A DNA stretch of 64,000 nt from Glycomyces terrestris (GTDB lineage Bacteria; Actinomycetota; Actinomycetes; Mycobacteriales; Micromonosporaceae). A program made the position numbers and the translations under genes. Below the pieces are notes generated by a model. The model was given only the letters and a program-made list of their open reading frames with translations. It did no database searches and had not been told where the DNA came from. Shown in pieces: positions 18,405 to 28,288 of the stretch. How positions within the stretch are numbered: the first letter of the stretch is position 1; each line of letters starts with the position of its first letter. The stretch covers positions 101,967 to 165,966 of the forward strand of contig NZ_RSEB01000008.1 in the NCBI RefSeq assembly GCF_003933745.1, given 5' to 3'.

Positions 18405-21400
18405 ATGCACACACCCCATAGGCGACCGCACCGCACCGCCGCCCTCACCGCCGCCGCGGTGGCGGCGGCCCTCCTCGCCGTCCCGGTCGCCGCGGCCGCC
18501 CAGACCGGAGCGACCGACTGCGCCGCCCTCGGCGCCGAGCCCTCGGCGACCGGCCTCGTGGCCGCCCTGGAGACCGCCGTCGCCTGCCAGGTCGAGGTGC
18601 GGATCGCGAACGCCTCCAGCCCGCACGAGTCCCTCTGGGCGACCCCGGACGGCCGGATCCACCTCGTCCAGACCGCCGACCCCGTCCAGGACGACGCCGC
18701 CGGCGAACCCGCCGACACCACCCTCGTCGAGGCCGACGGCACACTCTCCCAAGCGAACTCGCCCGTCGAGTTCGCCTTCAACACCGCCGCCGGCGGCGAC
18801 TGGCTCATGCGGACCGAGCTCGCGACCCTCGACTGGACCGGCGACCAGCCCGCGCCCGCGGCCTCCGGCAGCACCGCCGTCTACGAGGGCCTCGCCGCCG
18901 GCCTCGACCTCGAAGCCCGGGCCGCGGCCTCCTACGTGGACCTCCGCTTCACGGCCGCCGACCCCGGCGCGTGGCAGGCGCTGGCCGCCGGCCTGGTCCT
19001 CGACCCCGTGAACGACGCCTCGATCGAGGACGGGACCGTGTACGTGTACGACCTGGAGGGCGTCGACGGCGAGCAGACCAGCGCGTTCACCGTGCGCGAC
19101 GCGAACGGGGCCGCGGTCGCCGCCACCCCCGCGTTCGACGGCACCGGGCCGCTCGCGCTCACCGTCGACGAGGCCTTCCTCGCCGACGCGGCGTACCCGC
19201 TCACCCTGAGCACCCAGTGGGTCCGGCACGTCTACGGCGTCGCCGAATGGGGCGCCGTCACCTCCGCCGACACGGACCTGACCCTGTTCCGCGGCGAAGC
19301 CGGACTCGACCAGCCCTACTTCGAAGCCGCAGGCGAGACCGGCGACGCCCTCGTCGGCGCCTACTGCGACGCGATCGCCGACGCCGCGTGCGAGACGACC
19401 GCGCAGGCCGCCTCCTACTGGAACTTCTGGAGCAGCCGCCCCCACCGGCTCACCCCCTCCTCGGCGCCGTCGCTGACGTACACGCTGGAATCCGCGGTCT
19501 TCAGCGTCGAAGCCGCCGCAGGGGCGGCGTGCGTCGCCCCCGACCTCGGGTACGTCCAGATCTACGAGCCCTCGTCGTCCTGGGCGCACCTCCCCGAGCC
19601 CTACGCCGGCCAGGCCCCGATCGCCGGCGAGTGCGTCGACGGCACCGCCGTATACGCGGTCGACCGCCTCAACATCGGCAACACCACCCTGACCGCGTTC
19701 GCCATGACCGAGAGCGCGGCGACCGCCCGCTTCGACGGCGGCACCGCCCGCCTCGACGCCTACTTCGCGATCGGCAGGAGCTACACCGTCTCCAGGAACG
19801 CCTGCCCGGCCGCCGACCAGGACGACTCGACCGTGACCTACGGGAAGTTCACCACCGACTTCTGGCGCCCCGACCTCATCGACCCCGGCCTCACCTGGAC
19901 CGCCACCATCATCGACGACGCCACCGACGAGACCGTGTTCACCACCGCGCCCGCCGCGGTCGCCGAAGGCGCCAACCCGACCGCGACCGTCGAGATCCAA
20001 GACGGCGTCTTCACCCTCGTACACGAGATCACCGGCCCTGGTGGGCAGTCCAAGACCTGGTCCTGCGCCCTCCGCATCGACACCGACGCCCCCGACATCA
20101 TCGACATCGACGTCGCCGAAGGCCCCCACTACGTCGGCGAGACCGTCCCCGTCCAGGTGACCATCGACGACGAGTCGTACGCGTACGGCTCGGTGCGCCT
20201 GTGGTGCTCGGCCTGGCTCAACTGCTGGGGCGGGCAGGACGTGACCAGCGGCGACCCGGTCGAGATCAGGGTCCAGGCCGTGAAGACCCACACCTCCGTC
20301 ACGGTCTCGGCCACCGACAAGGCCGGGAACCAGACGGTGAAGACCTTCACCCTCACGGTCACCGCCCCGAGCAACGACTACGACGTCGACGGCTACCAGG
20401 ACCTGGTCACGGTCCGCCGCGCCGACGGCAGCCTCATGTTCCACAGGGGCAAGGGCGCCGCGGGCTTCGAGTCCCCGGTGTCCCTCGGCACCGGCTGGGG
20501 CCCCATGGACGTCGTCATGGCAGGGGACCTCACCGGCGACCGCCTCCCCGACCTGCTCGCCCGCGACACCCGCACCGGCGTCATGTACACCTACCCCGGC
20601 GACGGCGAAGGCGGCCTCGAACCCCGCGTCCAGGTCGGCACCGGCTGGAACCTCATGGCCGACTTCACCTCCGCGGTCGACGTCGACGGCGACGGGAACA
20701 TCGACCTCGTCGCCGCCTCCGACCGCACCGACAAGCTGTACCTGTACCCCGGCCTCGGGAACGGCCGCTTCGGCGCGCGCAGCACCATCGCGAACACCTC
20801 GCTCACCGAGTGGTCGGCCTGGGACAACCTCACCACCGTGGACATCTGCCGCGACGGGACCCCGGACCTGCTCCTCGACTGGACGCCGCTGTCGGACAGG
20901 TACGACATCCTCTGCCTCGACGGCGACGGCGGGATCGAGTGGACGCGGAGCCTCGACGAAGACCTCGTCCCCGGTTCCGAGGACGACGGCAACCGGTACG
21001 TCCAGATCGTCGGCAACGGCGACTACTCCGGCGACGGCGTGGGCGACCTCCTCGCCGTCGACGCCCGCACCGGGAAGATGGTGCTCCGCAGCTACGACGC
21101 CTACCCGTTCGAGCTCGAAGAGGCGATCACGGTCGGATCCGGCTGGGCCGGATACGAACTGCCCGTCGCCGAGGACGAGCGGTCCTACGACTACTACAGC
21201 GACGGCAACAGTGACGTCCTCGCCTGGCGCAAGTCCACCGGCGTCCTCTACCACTACCACGGCACCGGTGCGGGGCTCAGCGGCGTCGGCCACTTCACCG
21301 AGAACCTGGGCGGCGCCAACCTGGTCGAGACCGCCGGGGACATGAACGGCGACGGCCGCAACGACGTCCTCGTCCGGTTCGCCGACGGCGCCCTGTACGC

Positions 21401-21944
21401 CTACCCGGGAACCGGCCAGGCCTACTACGAGACCGGCCGCATCAAGGTCGGCACCGGCTGGAACGCCATGAGCGCCATCGTCTCCGGGCAGGACTTCAAC
21501 GCCGACGGCAGGGTCGACGTGCTCGCCCGCGAGCAGGCCACCGGAAAGCTCTGGCTCTACCCGGGCACCGGCGCGGGCACGCTCGGGTCGCGCGTGCAGA
21601 TCGGGTCCGGGTGGGAGAAGCTCCGCGACATCGTCGCCGCGGGCGACCTCGACCACGACGGCCACGCCGACCTCCTCGCGGTCCGCAAGTCCGACAACTG
21701 CCTGTACCGGTACGACAGCACCGGGACCGGCGCCCTCCAGAGCGGCGTCAAGGTCGGTTGCGGCTGGGCCGGGCTCGACGCGCTCGCGTCCGTCGGCGAC
21801 TTCGACAACGACGGTCGCGCCGACTTCATCGTCCGCAGGACGTCCGACGGGAAGCTGTTCCTGTACAAGGGCACCGGCACGGGCGTCTTCACCGCCGCCG
21901 TCGCCGTCGGCTCCGGCTGGAACGCGATCGACATGATCGCCTGA
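18405..21944 (+). CDS. Large secreted protein with C-terminal FG-GAP/VCBS propeller (protein 3)
   Basis: 1179 residues. A signal peptide ends near residue 30 (AAAAQTG). Residues about 50-300 resemble the stalk region of actinobacterial DNRLRE-type wall proteins (VYEGLAAGLDLEARA, AYPLTLSTQW). Residues about 300-560 contain further beta-rich sequence with several Cys. An Ig-like domain with DKAGNQTVKTF lies at about 565-655. The last 520 residues carry the same ten-loop FG-GAP block as the three neighbours, including the Cys pair and an ending of GSGWNAIDMIA. So the paralogue family's propeller is here fused to about 630 extra residues. ATG 18405 has CAGGA upstream with the same leader spacing as genes 1 and 2. 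No catalytic motif was recognised. Confidence 0.83.
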   Translation: MHTPHRRPHRTAALTAAAVAAALLAVPVAAAAQTGATDCAALGAEPSATGLVAALETAVACQVEVRIANASSPHESLWATPDGRIHLVQTADPVQDDAAGEPADTTLVEADGTLSQANSPVEFAFNTAAGGDWLMRTELATLDWTGDQPAPAASGSTAVYEGLAAGLDLEARAAASYVDLRFTAADPGAWQALAAGLVLDPVNDASIEDGTVYVYDLEGVDGEQTSAFTVRDANGAAVAATPAFDGTGPLALTVDEAFLADAAYPLTLSTQWVRHVYGVAEWGAVTSADTDLTLFRGEAGLDQPYFEAAGETGDALVGAYCDAIADAACETTAQAASYWNFWSSRPHRLTPSSAPSLTYTLESAVFSVEAAAGAACVAPDLGYVQIYEPSSSWAHLPEPYAGQAPIAGECVDGTAVYAVDRLNIGNTTLTAFAMTESAATARFDGGTARLDAYFAIGRSYTVSRNACPAADQDDSTVTYGKFTTDFWRPDLIDPGLTWTATIIDDATDETVFTTAPAAVAEGANPTATVEIQDGVFTLVHEITGPGGQSKTWSCALRIDTDAPDIIDIDVAEGPHYVGETVPVQVTIDDESYAYGSVRLWCSAWLNCWGGQDVTSGDPVEIRVQAVKTHTSVTVSATDKAGNQTVKTFTLTVTAPSNDYDVDGYQDLVTVRRADGSLMFHRGKGAAGFESPVSLGTGWGPMDVVMAGDLTGDRLPDLLARDTRTGVMYTYPGDGEGGLEPRVQVGTGWNLMADFTSAVDVDGDGNIDLVAASDRTDKLYLYPGLGNGRFGARSTIANTSLTEWSAWDNLTTVDICRDGTPDLLLDWTPLSDRYDILCLDGDGGIEWTRSLDEDLVPGSEDDGNRYVQIVGNGDYSGDGVGDLLAVDARTGKMVLRSYDAYPFELEEAITVGSGWAGYELPVAEDERSYDYYSDGNSDVLAWRKSTGVLYHYHGTGAGLSGVGHFTENLGGANLVETAGDMNGDGRNDVLVRFADGALYAYPGTGQAYYETGRIKVGTGWNAMSAIVSGQDFNADGRVDVLAREQATGKLWLYPGTGAGTLGSRVQIGSGWEKLRDIVAAGDLDHDGHADLLAVRKSDNCLYRYDSTGTGALQSGVKVGCGWAGLDALASVGDFDNDGRADFIVRRTSDGKLFLYKGTGTGVFTAAVAVGSGWNAIDMIA

Positions 21945-21999
21945 CCGCTGCCGCAGCCGCGGCAGTGCCAACTCGCTCGACACACCGGAGGACCACCCC

Positions 22000-23766
22000 A
22001 TGCACCCGCCCCCTGGACGGCGCCGCCGCCTCACGGCCGCCGCTGCCGCCGGCGCCGCCGCCGCGCTGCTCACCGCACCCGCCGCCGGCGCAGCGACCGT
22101 TGCTTCCGAACCGACCGGCGGCCCCGATCGGGCGTCGTTCGCCGTCGTCGACGGCTCCGACAGCCGCTCCCTGCCCGCGGCGGCGAACGCGTACGACTAC
22201 GACGGCGACCGCCTCCAGGACCTTTACACGGTCCGCAAATCCGACGGAGCCCTGCTCTTCCACGCCGGCAACGGCGACGGGACCTTCGCCGCCGCGGTCG
22301 CGAAGGGCACCGGCTGGGGCGGTTTCGACGTCGTCATGGCCGGCGACCTCACCGGCGACGGCGTCCCCGACCTCCTCGGCCGGGACGCGCGCACCGGGAC
22401 GCTCTTCACGTACCCCGGCAACGGATCAGGGGGCCTCGGCGCCCGCATCAGCGCCGGCACCGGATGGAACGCGCTGGGCGCCTTCACCTCCGGCGGCGAC
22501 TTCGACGACGACGGGGACCTCGACCTCTATGCCGTCCGCCGACCGGGGGACGTGCTGCGCTTCTACCCCGGCAACGGCGACGGCACGTTCGCGGCCCCCT
22601 GGGGCGTCGACCTCAACCAGGTGCCCGACCAGGTCTGGGACGAGGCGGCCGCCCTCGGCACCATCGGCAGCGTCACCGGCGAGGGCGGCCCGGACCTGCT
22701 GCTCTACACCTCGGACGGCGGCCTGCACCTCCTGCGCACCGAGAGCTCCACGATCCTCGACTATGAGCACTCGGTGTCCCGCGAACCCCAGGACAGGCAG
22801 CGGTTCCGGCAGATCACCTCGGTCGGCGACCAGACCTCCGACGGCGCCGCGGACCTCGTCGCGACCGACTCGCGCACCGGCGAGCTCGTCATGTTCGCCA
22901 GCGATCCGGTCTACGGCTTCACGATCGAGCCCGTCGCGGGCGGCGCCGGCGAGGCCGGAAGCTACCGGCTCCCGGCCACCGACCTCGACCGGACCTACGA
23001 CTACGACCTGACCGGCACCGCCGACATCATGGCCCGCCGGACCGGCGGCACGGACATGGCCTTCTACCCCGGGACCGGCACCGGGTTCGGGCCGTCCGCG
23101 CCCCTGAACATCTACTTCGGCTGGGAGGACCTGATCGAGTCCGCCGGCGACATCGACGGCGACGGGTACGCCGACCTGCTCGCGAGGTCGACCGGCACGG
23201 GCGAGCTGAAGGTCCTCCCCGGCATCGGATCCCCCGGATACCTCGAGCTCCAGTCGCCGGTCGTCCAGGTGGGCACCGGCTGGCACCGGATGAGCGCGAT
23301 CGTGTCCGGCCATGACCACGACGGTGACGGCGCGATCGACATCGTCGCCCGGGAGGCGTCCACCGGCGTCCTGTGGCTCTACCCGGGCGACGGCGACGGC
23401 ACCGTCGGCACCCGCGTCAAGATCGGGACGGGATGGAACGGCATGCGGGAGATCACCGCCGCCGGGGACCTCGACCACGACGGGCACGCCGACGTGCTCG
23501 CGGTCCGGAACTCCGACGAGTGCCTGTACCTCTACCGCGGGAACGGCGACGGCACCCTGCGCTCCGCGGTGAGGGTCGGCTGCGGGTGGGCGGGTCTCGA
23601 CGCGCTCACCGCCACGGGCGACTTCGGCAACGACGGCCACGGCGACCTCCTCGCGCGGCGCACCTCCGACGGCGGGCTGTTCCTGTACCGGGGCGACGGC
23701 ACCGGCGGCTTCACGGCGGCCGTCCCCGTGGGCACCGGCTGGAACGCGATGGACCTCATCGTCTGA
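22000..23766 (+). CDS. Secreted FG-GAP/VCBS repeat protein 4
   Basis: 588 residues; signal peptide with RRRR followed by a long Ala/Gly core, cleaved near GAATV. Ten acidic loops are in the same order as in the three preceding proteins (DYDGDRLQDL ... DFGNDGHGDL). Units four to six are the most eroded (GEGGPDLL, YDYDLTGTADI), so calcium binding there may be lost. The conserved Cys pair (CLYLYRG, GCGW) and terminal GTGWNAMDLIV are present. Only a weak hairpin (21948-21965) separates it from gene 3, 55 bases upstream, so the two may be co-transcribed. GGAGG sits 8 bases before ATG 22000. Confidence 0.85.
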   Translation: MHPPPGRRRRLTAAAAAGAAAALLTAPAAGAATVASEPTGGPDRASFAVVDGSDSRSLPAAANAYDYDGDRLQDLYTVRKSDGALLFHAGNGDGTFAAAVAKGTGWGGFDVVMAGDLTGDGVPDLLGRDARTGTLFTYPGNGSGGLGARISAGTGWNALGAFTSGGDFDDDGDLDLYAVRRPGDVLRFYPGNGDGTFAAPWGVDLNQVPDQVWDEAAALGTIGSVTGEGGPDLLLYTSDGGLHLLRTESSTILDYEHSVSREPQDRQRFRQITSVGDQTSDGAADLVATDSRTGELVMFASDPVYGFTIEPVAGGAGEAGSYRLPATDLDRTYDYDLTGTADIMARRTGGTDMAFYPGTGTGFGPSAPLNIYFGWEDLIESAGDIDGDGYADLLARSTGTGELKVLPGIGSPGYLELQSPVVQVGTGWHRMSAIVSGHDHDGDGAIDIVAREASTGVLWLYPGDGDGTVGTRVKIGTGWNGMREITAAGDLDHDGHADVLAVRNSDECLYLYRGNGDGTLRSAVRVGCGWAGLDALTATGDFGNDGHGDLLARRTSDGGLFLYRGDGTGGFTAAVPVGTGWNAMDLIV

Positions 23767-23780
23767 CCTGCGGCACCGCG

Positions 23781-23810
23781 AGGGCCCGGCTCCAGCGGGA
23801 GCCGGGCCCT
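23781..23810. terminator. Bidirectional terminator between FG-GAP gene 4 and cebR
   Basis: A 13-bp perfect stem (AGGGCCCGGCTCC and complement) with an AGCG loop between convergent genes. TT follows on the plus strand. Confidence 0.8.
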
Positions 23811-23820
23811 TCGCCGTTCG

Positions 23821-24897
23821 CTACGCGGACTCGCGGACCACGATCCTCGTGCCGAGGATCGTGACGAGGGGGCCGGCCTCCTCGCCGCGGATGCGGCCGC
23901 ACAGGAGGCGGGCCATCTCGCGGCCCATGGTCTCGGTGGGCTGGTGGACCGTGGTGAGGGGCGGGTCGGCGACCTCGGCGAGGGGGGAGTCGTCGAAGCC
24001 GACGAGGGCGAGGTCGTCGGGGACGCGGATGCCGCGCTCGCGGGCGACGCGGAGCGTGGCGATGGCGAGGGGGTCGGAGTTCGCGAAGACGGCGTCGAGG
24101 CGGCCGGCGGTGTCGAAGAGGTGGCGGGCGGCCTTGATGCCGCTGGCCTCGTCGAAGCCCTCGGCGACGGAGACGAGGGCCTCCTCGACGGGGAGGCGGT
24201 GGCCGCGCAGGCCGTCGCGGTAGCCGTTGAGGCGGTCGACGCCGACGGCCATGTCCTGGGGGCCGGCGATGATGCCGATGCGCTGGTGGCCGCGCTCGGC
24301 GAGGAACTCGACGGCCTGGCGGGCGCCGGAGCGGTTGTCGCAGTCGACGTAGGCGACGGGCCGGAAGCCGACGGGGGTGCCGCAGAGGACGATGGGGATG
24401 CCGGCGTCCTCGAGGCGCTCGGGCAGGGGGTCCCCGGAGTGCGAGGAGACCATCATGACGCCGTCGACGTGCTGGCCCATGAGGTAGGACTCGAGGTCGG
24501 TGCGGTTGCCGTCGCGGGGGGCGAAGGTGAGCATGAGCCGCATGTTCTCCTCGGCGAGCTGCTCGGTGATGCCGCGCAGCACGCCCGCGAAGAACGGCTC
24601 GGACCACAGCCACTCCTGGGACTCGGTGACCACCAGCGCGACGGTGTCGGTCCGCTGGGTCACGAGGGTCCTGGCCGCCTGGTTGGGGACGTACCCCAGC
24701 TCCTTGATGGCGGCCAGGACCGCGGCGCGGGTGTCCTCGGCGACCTTGGGGGAGCCGTTGATGACGCGCGAGACCGTGCCCCGGCCGACGCCGGCGTGGC
24801 GCGCGACCGTGTCGAGCGTGGGGCGGCCGCCGCTGCGCCTGCGGCCGGCGCGCTCGGCGGGCGCCTCGCCTGGCGCCTCAAGTCGGGTCTCGGTCAT
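23821..24897 (-). CDS. cebR: LacI-family regulator, CebR/CelR type
   Basis: 358 residues. After a charged leader (about 1-23) a LacI helix-turn-helix is clear (LDTVARHAGVGRGTVSRVING), with the hinge region around YVPNQAARTL, then the periplasmic-binding-like effector core to the end. CebR (Streptomyces) and CelR (Thermobifida) repress cellulase and cellobiose-uptake genes and are released by cellobiose. Support here: the gene is 31 bases downstream of bglC on the same strand, and CebR-box-like sites (TGGGAGCG-type) lie in the cebE/GH48 intergenic region. No box was seen directly before cebR, so it is probably made from the ceb transcript. Confidence 0.85.
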   Translation of the reverse strand: MTETRLEAPGEAPAERAGRRRSGGRPTLDTVARHAGVGRGTVSRVINGSPKVAEDTRAAVLAAIKELGYVPNQAARTLVTQRTDTVALVVTESQEWLWSEPFFAGVLRGITEQLAEENMRLMLTFAPRDGNRTDLESYLMGQHVDGVMMVSSHSGDPLPERLEDAGIPIVLCGTPVGFRPVAYVDCDNRSGARQAVEFLAERGHQRIGIIAGPQDMAVGVDRLNGYRDGLRGHRLPVEEALVSVAEGFDEASGIKAARHLFDTAGRLDAVFANSDPLAIATLRVARERGIRVPDDLALVGFDDSPLAEVADPPLTTVHQPTETMGREMARLLCGRIRGEEAGPLVTILGTRIVVRESA

Positions 24898-24928
24898 CGT
24901 GCATCACCTCGGGCTCTGTCGCGTGGAA

Positions 24929-26353
24929 CTATTCTGCCTCACGGTTCGAACGCGCGCGTCGCACCAGGTCGCCGTACCAGCGCCCGGAGTCCTTGACGGT
25001 GCGCTCGCCGGTCTCGAAGTCGACGTACACGAGACCGAACCGCTTGGTGTAGCCCCAGGCCCACTCGAAGTTGTCCGCGAGCGACCAGGCGAAGTACCCG
25101 ACCAGCGGGACGCCCGCGTCGAGGGCGTCGGCGCAGGCCGCGAGGTGGCGGGCGACGTAGTCCTGCCGCTCGGGGTCGCGGACGCGGCCCTCGTCGAGCT
25201 TGTCGGGGAAGGCCGCGCCGTTCTCGGTGACCGCGAGGCGGACCTCCGGGTAGGTGCGGTGGAGGCGGGTGAGCACCTCGGTGAGCCCGGCGGGCTCGAT
25301 CTCCCAGCCCATGTCGGTGACGGGGAGCCCGGCGGGGACGAAGCCGATGTGCTCGTTCGCCGGCCACGCCGAGCCCGCGCCGGTGGGGGCGGCGGAGGCC
25401 GACGCCGACCCGCCGTTCCCGGTGACGGTGAAGCGGCTGTAGTAGTTCACCGACAGGATGTCGATCGGCGCGTGGATGGTCTCCAGGTCGCCGTCGCGGA
25501 TGAAGTCGAAGTCGGTGACGGCCTTGAAGTCCTCGACGACGTCCTCGGGGTAGGCCCCGCGCAGGGCCGCGTCGGTGAACCAGCGGTTCTGGACGCCGTC
25601 GACGCGGCGGGCCGCGTCGAGGTCGCCGGGGTCGTCGGTGGCCGCGTGGATCGGGTAGAAGTTGATGCCGATGCTGACGGTGGCCTCGGGGTCGGCGTGC
25701 TTGATGGCGCGCGCGGCCAGCCCGTGGCCGAGCATGAGGTGGTGGGCCGCGGCGATGGACGCGGCGGGCTCGCGCCGCCCGGGGGCGTGCTCGCCGGAGG
25801 CGTAGCCGAGGAACGCCGCGCACCACGGCTCGTTCACCGTGATCCAGTGCTTGACGCGGTCGCCGAGCGCGGTGTGCGCGATGAGGGCGAAGTCGGCGAA
25901 GCGCAGCGCGGTGTCCCGCACCGGCCAGCCGCCCTTGTCCTCGAGGGCCTGGGGGAGGTCCCAGTGGTAGAGGGTGATCCAGGGGGTGATGTCCTCGGCG
26001 AGGAGGGCGTCGACGAGGTCGGAGTAGTAGCGCAGGCCGGCCGGGTTGACCCGCCCGTCCCCGTCGGGGCAGATCCGGGGCCACGACAGGGAGAACCGGT
26101 AGCTGCTGAGGCCGAGGGACTTGATGGCGGCGACGTCGCCCGCGATGTTTCGGTAGGAGTCGATCGCGGTGTCGCCGTTGGAGCCGTCGACCACGCGGCC
26201 GGGCTCGTTCACGAACGAGTCCCAGATGGACTTGCCGCGCCCGTCGGCGTCGGTCGCGCCCTCCACCTGGTACGAGGACGTCGCCGCCCCCCATGTGAAC
26301 CCTGCTGGGAACCGGGCCGCCAGTGCGGCGGCCCCTTCGTATCCGTTGCTCAT
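24929..26353 (-). CDS. bglC: GH1 beta-glucosidase
   Basis: 474 residues, full length for GH1, without a signal peptide, so cytoplasmic. The acid/base Glu is in TVNEPW and the nucleophile Glu in VTENGAA. Substrate-site residues (YQVEGA, HWDLPQAL, FAWSLADNFEW) are all present. It should hydrolyse imported cellobiose and short cello-oligosaccharides to glucose. The ATG shares one base with the stop codon of cebG (TAATG), so the two are coupled. Position and product match the Streptomyces cebEFG-bglC cluster. Confidence 0.93.
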   Translation of the reverse strand: MSNGYEGAAALAARFPAGFTWGAATSSYQVEGATDADGRGKSIWDSFVNEPGRVVDGSNGDTAIDSYRNIAGDVAAIKSLGLSSYRFSLSWPRICPDGDGRVNPAGLRYYSDLVDALLAEDITPWITLYHWDLPQALEDKGGWPVRDTALRFADFALIAHTALGDRVKHWITVNEPWCAAFLGYASGEHAPGRREPAASIAAAHHLMLGHGLAARAIKHADPEATVSIGINFYPIHAATDDPGDLDAARRVDGVQNRWFTDAALRGAYPEDVVEDFKAVTDFDFIRDGDLETIHAPIDILSVNYYSRFTVTGNGGSASASAAPTGAGSAWPANEHIGFVPAGLPVTDMGWEIEPAGLTEVLTRLHRTYPEVRLAVTENGAAFPDKLDEGRVRDPERQDYVARHLAACADALDAGVPLVGYFAWSLADNFEWAWGYTKRFGLVYVDFETGERTVKDSGRWYGDLVRRARSNREAE

Positions 26354-27291
26354 TACTTGGACGAACCTTCCATGATGCCGCTGACGATCTGCCGTCCGAA
26401 CACGACGAACAGGATCGCGATGGGAATGATCGAGATCAGCGTGCCGGTGAAGATCATCGACAGGTCCGCTGACCACGTTGCGGTCGACAGCTGCCGGATG
26501 GCGAGCTGGATGGTGGGGTTCTCGCCGCTCAGCACCATGAACGGCCAGAGGAATTCGTTCCAGTTGAGCATGAAGGTGAGCAGGGCGAGGACGACCATCG
26601 CCGGCCGCAGGGCCGGGAGGACGATCCGCCACCAGATGCCGAGCGTGGTGGCCCCGTCGATGCGGGCGGCCTCGATGATCTCGTCGGGGACGGCCTGCTC
26701 GACGTACTGGCGCATCATGAAGATCCCGAACCCGTTGATCAGGAACGGCAGGATGACGGCCTGGAGGGTGTCGAGCCACTGGAGCTCGACCATGACGATG
26801 TAGAGCGGGACGATGCCGAGCTGCTGGAGCGGCACCATCATCGAGAACAGGACCGTGCCCATGAGGACCTTGGAGCCGCGGAACCTGAGCTTGGCGAACG
26901 CGAAGCCGCCGAGGGTGGAGATGAGCACGACCGAGAACGTGACGATGCCGGTGATGATCATCGAGTTCCGCAGGCCCAGCAGCAGGTTCGCCTCGGGGTC
27001 GGTGAGCGCCTGCTCGAGGTTCGTCAGCAGGTTCGGGCCCGGGAGCAGCGCGGGCGGGAAGCCGGCGGCGTTCGCGGTGGTGGTCGAGGCGATGACGATC
27101 ATCCAGTACAGGGGGAAGATCGACAGGGCCGCGACGGCGAGGAGGCCGAGCCGGGTCAGGACGGTGGGCGCGTAGACGCCCTCGCCGGACTCGACGGGGC
27201 GTCGCTTCCGGGCGCGGCGCGGGGGCTTGGGCGGCTTCGCCGGGGAGGCGGCGGCCGGCGCGGCGGGGCGCGGGGCGGTGGCGGTGCTCAT
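26353..27291 (-). CDS. cebG: ABC sugar permease, cello-oligosaccharide importer (MalG/CebG type)
   Basis: 312 residues. A Pro/Lys/Arg-rich cytosolic leader of about 45 residues comes first, then six membrane helices. The EAA loop is DEIIEAARIDGATTLGIWW, the site that docks the shared ATPase (MsiK type, not in this window). The start ATG overlaps the cebF stop (ATGA). With CebF it forms the channel for cellobiose/cellotriose delivered by CebE. Confidence 0.9.
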   Translation of the reverse strand: MSTATAPRPAAPAAASPAKPPKPPRRARKRRPVESGEGVYAPTVLTRLGLLAVAALSIFPLYWMIVIASTTTANAAGFPPALLPGPNLLTNLEQALTDPEANLLLGLRNSMIITGIVTFSVVLISTLGGFAFAKLRFRGSKVLMGTVLFSMMVPLQQLGIVPLYIVMVELQWLDTLQAVILPFLINGFGIFMMRQYVEQAVPDEIIEAARIDGATTLGIWWRIVLPALRPAMVVLALLTFMLNWNEFLWPFMVLSGENPTIQLAIRQLSTATWSADLSMIFTGTLISIIPIAILFVVFGRQIVSGIMEGSSK

Positions 27292-28223
27292 TTGTTCCCC
27301 TGGATGCGGTTGACGATGAGGAAGTTGATCGCCGCGACGACGCCGATGACCAGGAACAGCAGCCATCCGGCCGCGGCCGAGACGCCGTAGTTGCCGTGCG
27401 TGCGGAGGATGTCGACCAGGACCATCGCGGTGGTCTGGTACTGCCCGTCGGTGCCGCCGAGGAGCCTGCCGGAGTCGAACATCATCGGCTCGACGAACAG
27501 GGTCATGCCGCCGACGGAGGACACGAACACGGTGAAGATGAGGACCGGCTTGAGCTGGGGGACGGTGATCTTCCAGAACTGCTGCCGGGGGGTGGCGCCG
27601 TCGACCGTCGCGGCCTCGTAGAGGTTGCGCGGGATGGTCTGCATGGCGGCCAGGAAGATGAGGGAGTTGTAGCCCATCCAGCGCCAGTCCACCATGGACG
27701 AGATGGCGATCCAGGAGCTCCACCGCTCGGCCTGCCAGTCGATCTTCTCCATGCCGATGAGCTCGAGGAAGCCGTTGACCATGCCGTACTCCTGGCCCCA
27801 GATGCGGGCGAAGATGACGCCGACGGCGACGACGGAGGTGACGATGGGCGCGAGGATGAGCATCCGCCAGAGCATCGGGCGGCGCAGGCGCTTGTTCAGG
27901 GCGTTCGCGACCAGCATCGCGCACACGAGCTGCGGGACGGTGGCGAGGAGGAACATGCCGAGCGTGTTGAACACCGACCAGTTGAAGCGGTCGTACTCGA
28001 ACAGCAGGAACTTGTAGTTGTCCAGGCCCACGAAGGCGGGGTCGGCGCCGCCGAGCTTCCAGGCGTGGAGGGAGGCGTACAGCGTGTACCCCATGGGGAA
28101 GACGCCGAAGATCGCGAAGAGGATGAAGTACGGCGAGACGAGCGCGTACGGGGTGGCCTTGATGTCGGCCTTGGAGGCCCAGAGCCGCCACTTCGGCGAT
28201 CGGGCTGCGGTTTCGGTGGTCAT
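27288..28223 (-). CDS. cebF: ABC sugar permease, cello-oligosaccharide importer (MalF/CebF type)
   Basis: 311 residues with six predicted membrane helices. The EAA motif is NLYEAATVDGATPRQQFW. The first helix starts at about residue 27 (ALVSPYFILFAIFG). It is separated from cebE by 289 bases with two strong hairpins and overlaps cebG by 4 bases. No ATPase gene is in the operon, as is normal for actinobacterial CUT1 importers that use MsiK. Confidence 0.9.
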   Translation of the reverse strand: MTTETAARSPKWRLWASKADIKATPYALVSPYFILFAIFGVFPMGYTLYASLHAWKLGGADPAFVGLDNYKFLLFEYDRFNWSVFNTLGMFLLATVPQLVCAMLVANALNKRLRRPMLWRMLILAPIVTSVVAVGVIFARIWGQEYGMVNGFLELIGMEKIDWQAERWSSWIAISSMVDWRWMGYNSLIFLAAMQTIPRNLYEAATVDGATPRQQFWKITVPQLKPVLIFTVFVSSVGGMTLFVEPMMFDSGRLLGGTDGQYQTTAMVLVDILRTHGNYGVSAAAGWLLFLVIGVVAAINFLIVNRIQGNK

Positions 28224-28288
28224 GGACTTTCCTTGCGGTCGAGAGCGGTGAGCTCATCGGCTGGCGCGGGCCGCTTCCGGAGGAAGCC

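Noticed and set aside
21948..21965. Hairpin between FG-GAP genes 3 and 4.
   Set aside because: Only a 6-bp stem; too weak to call a terminator, so the two genes may be co-transcribed.
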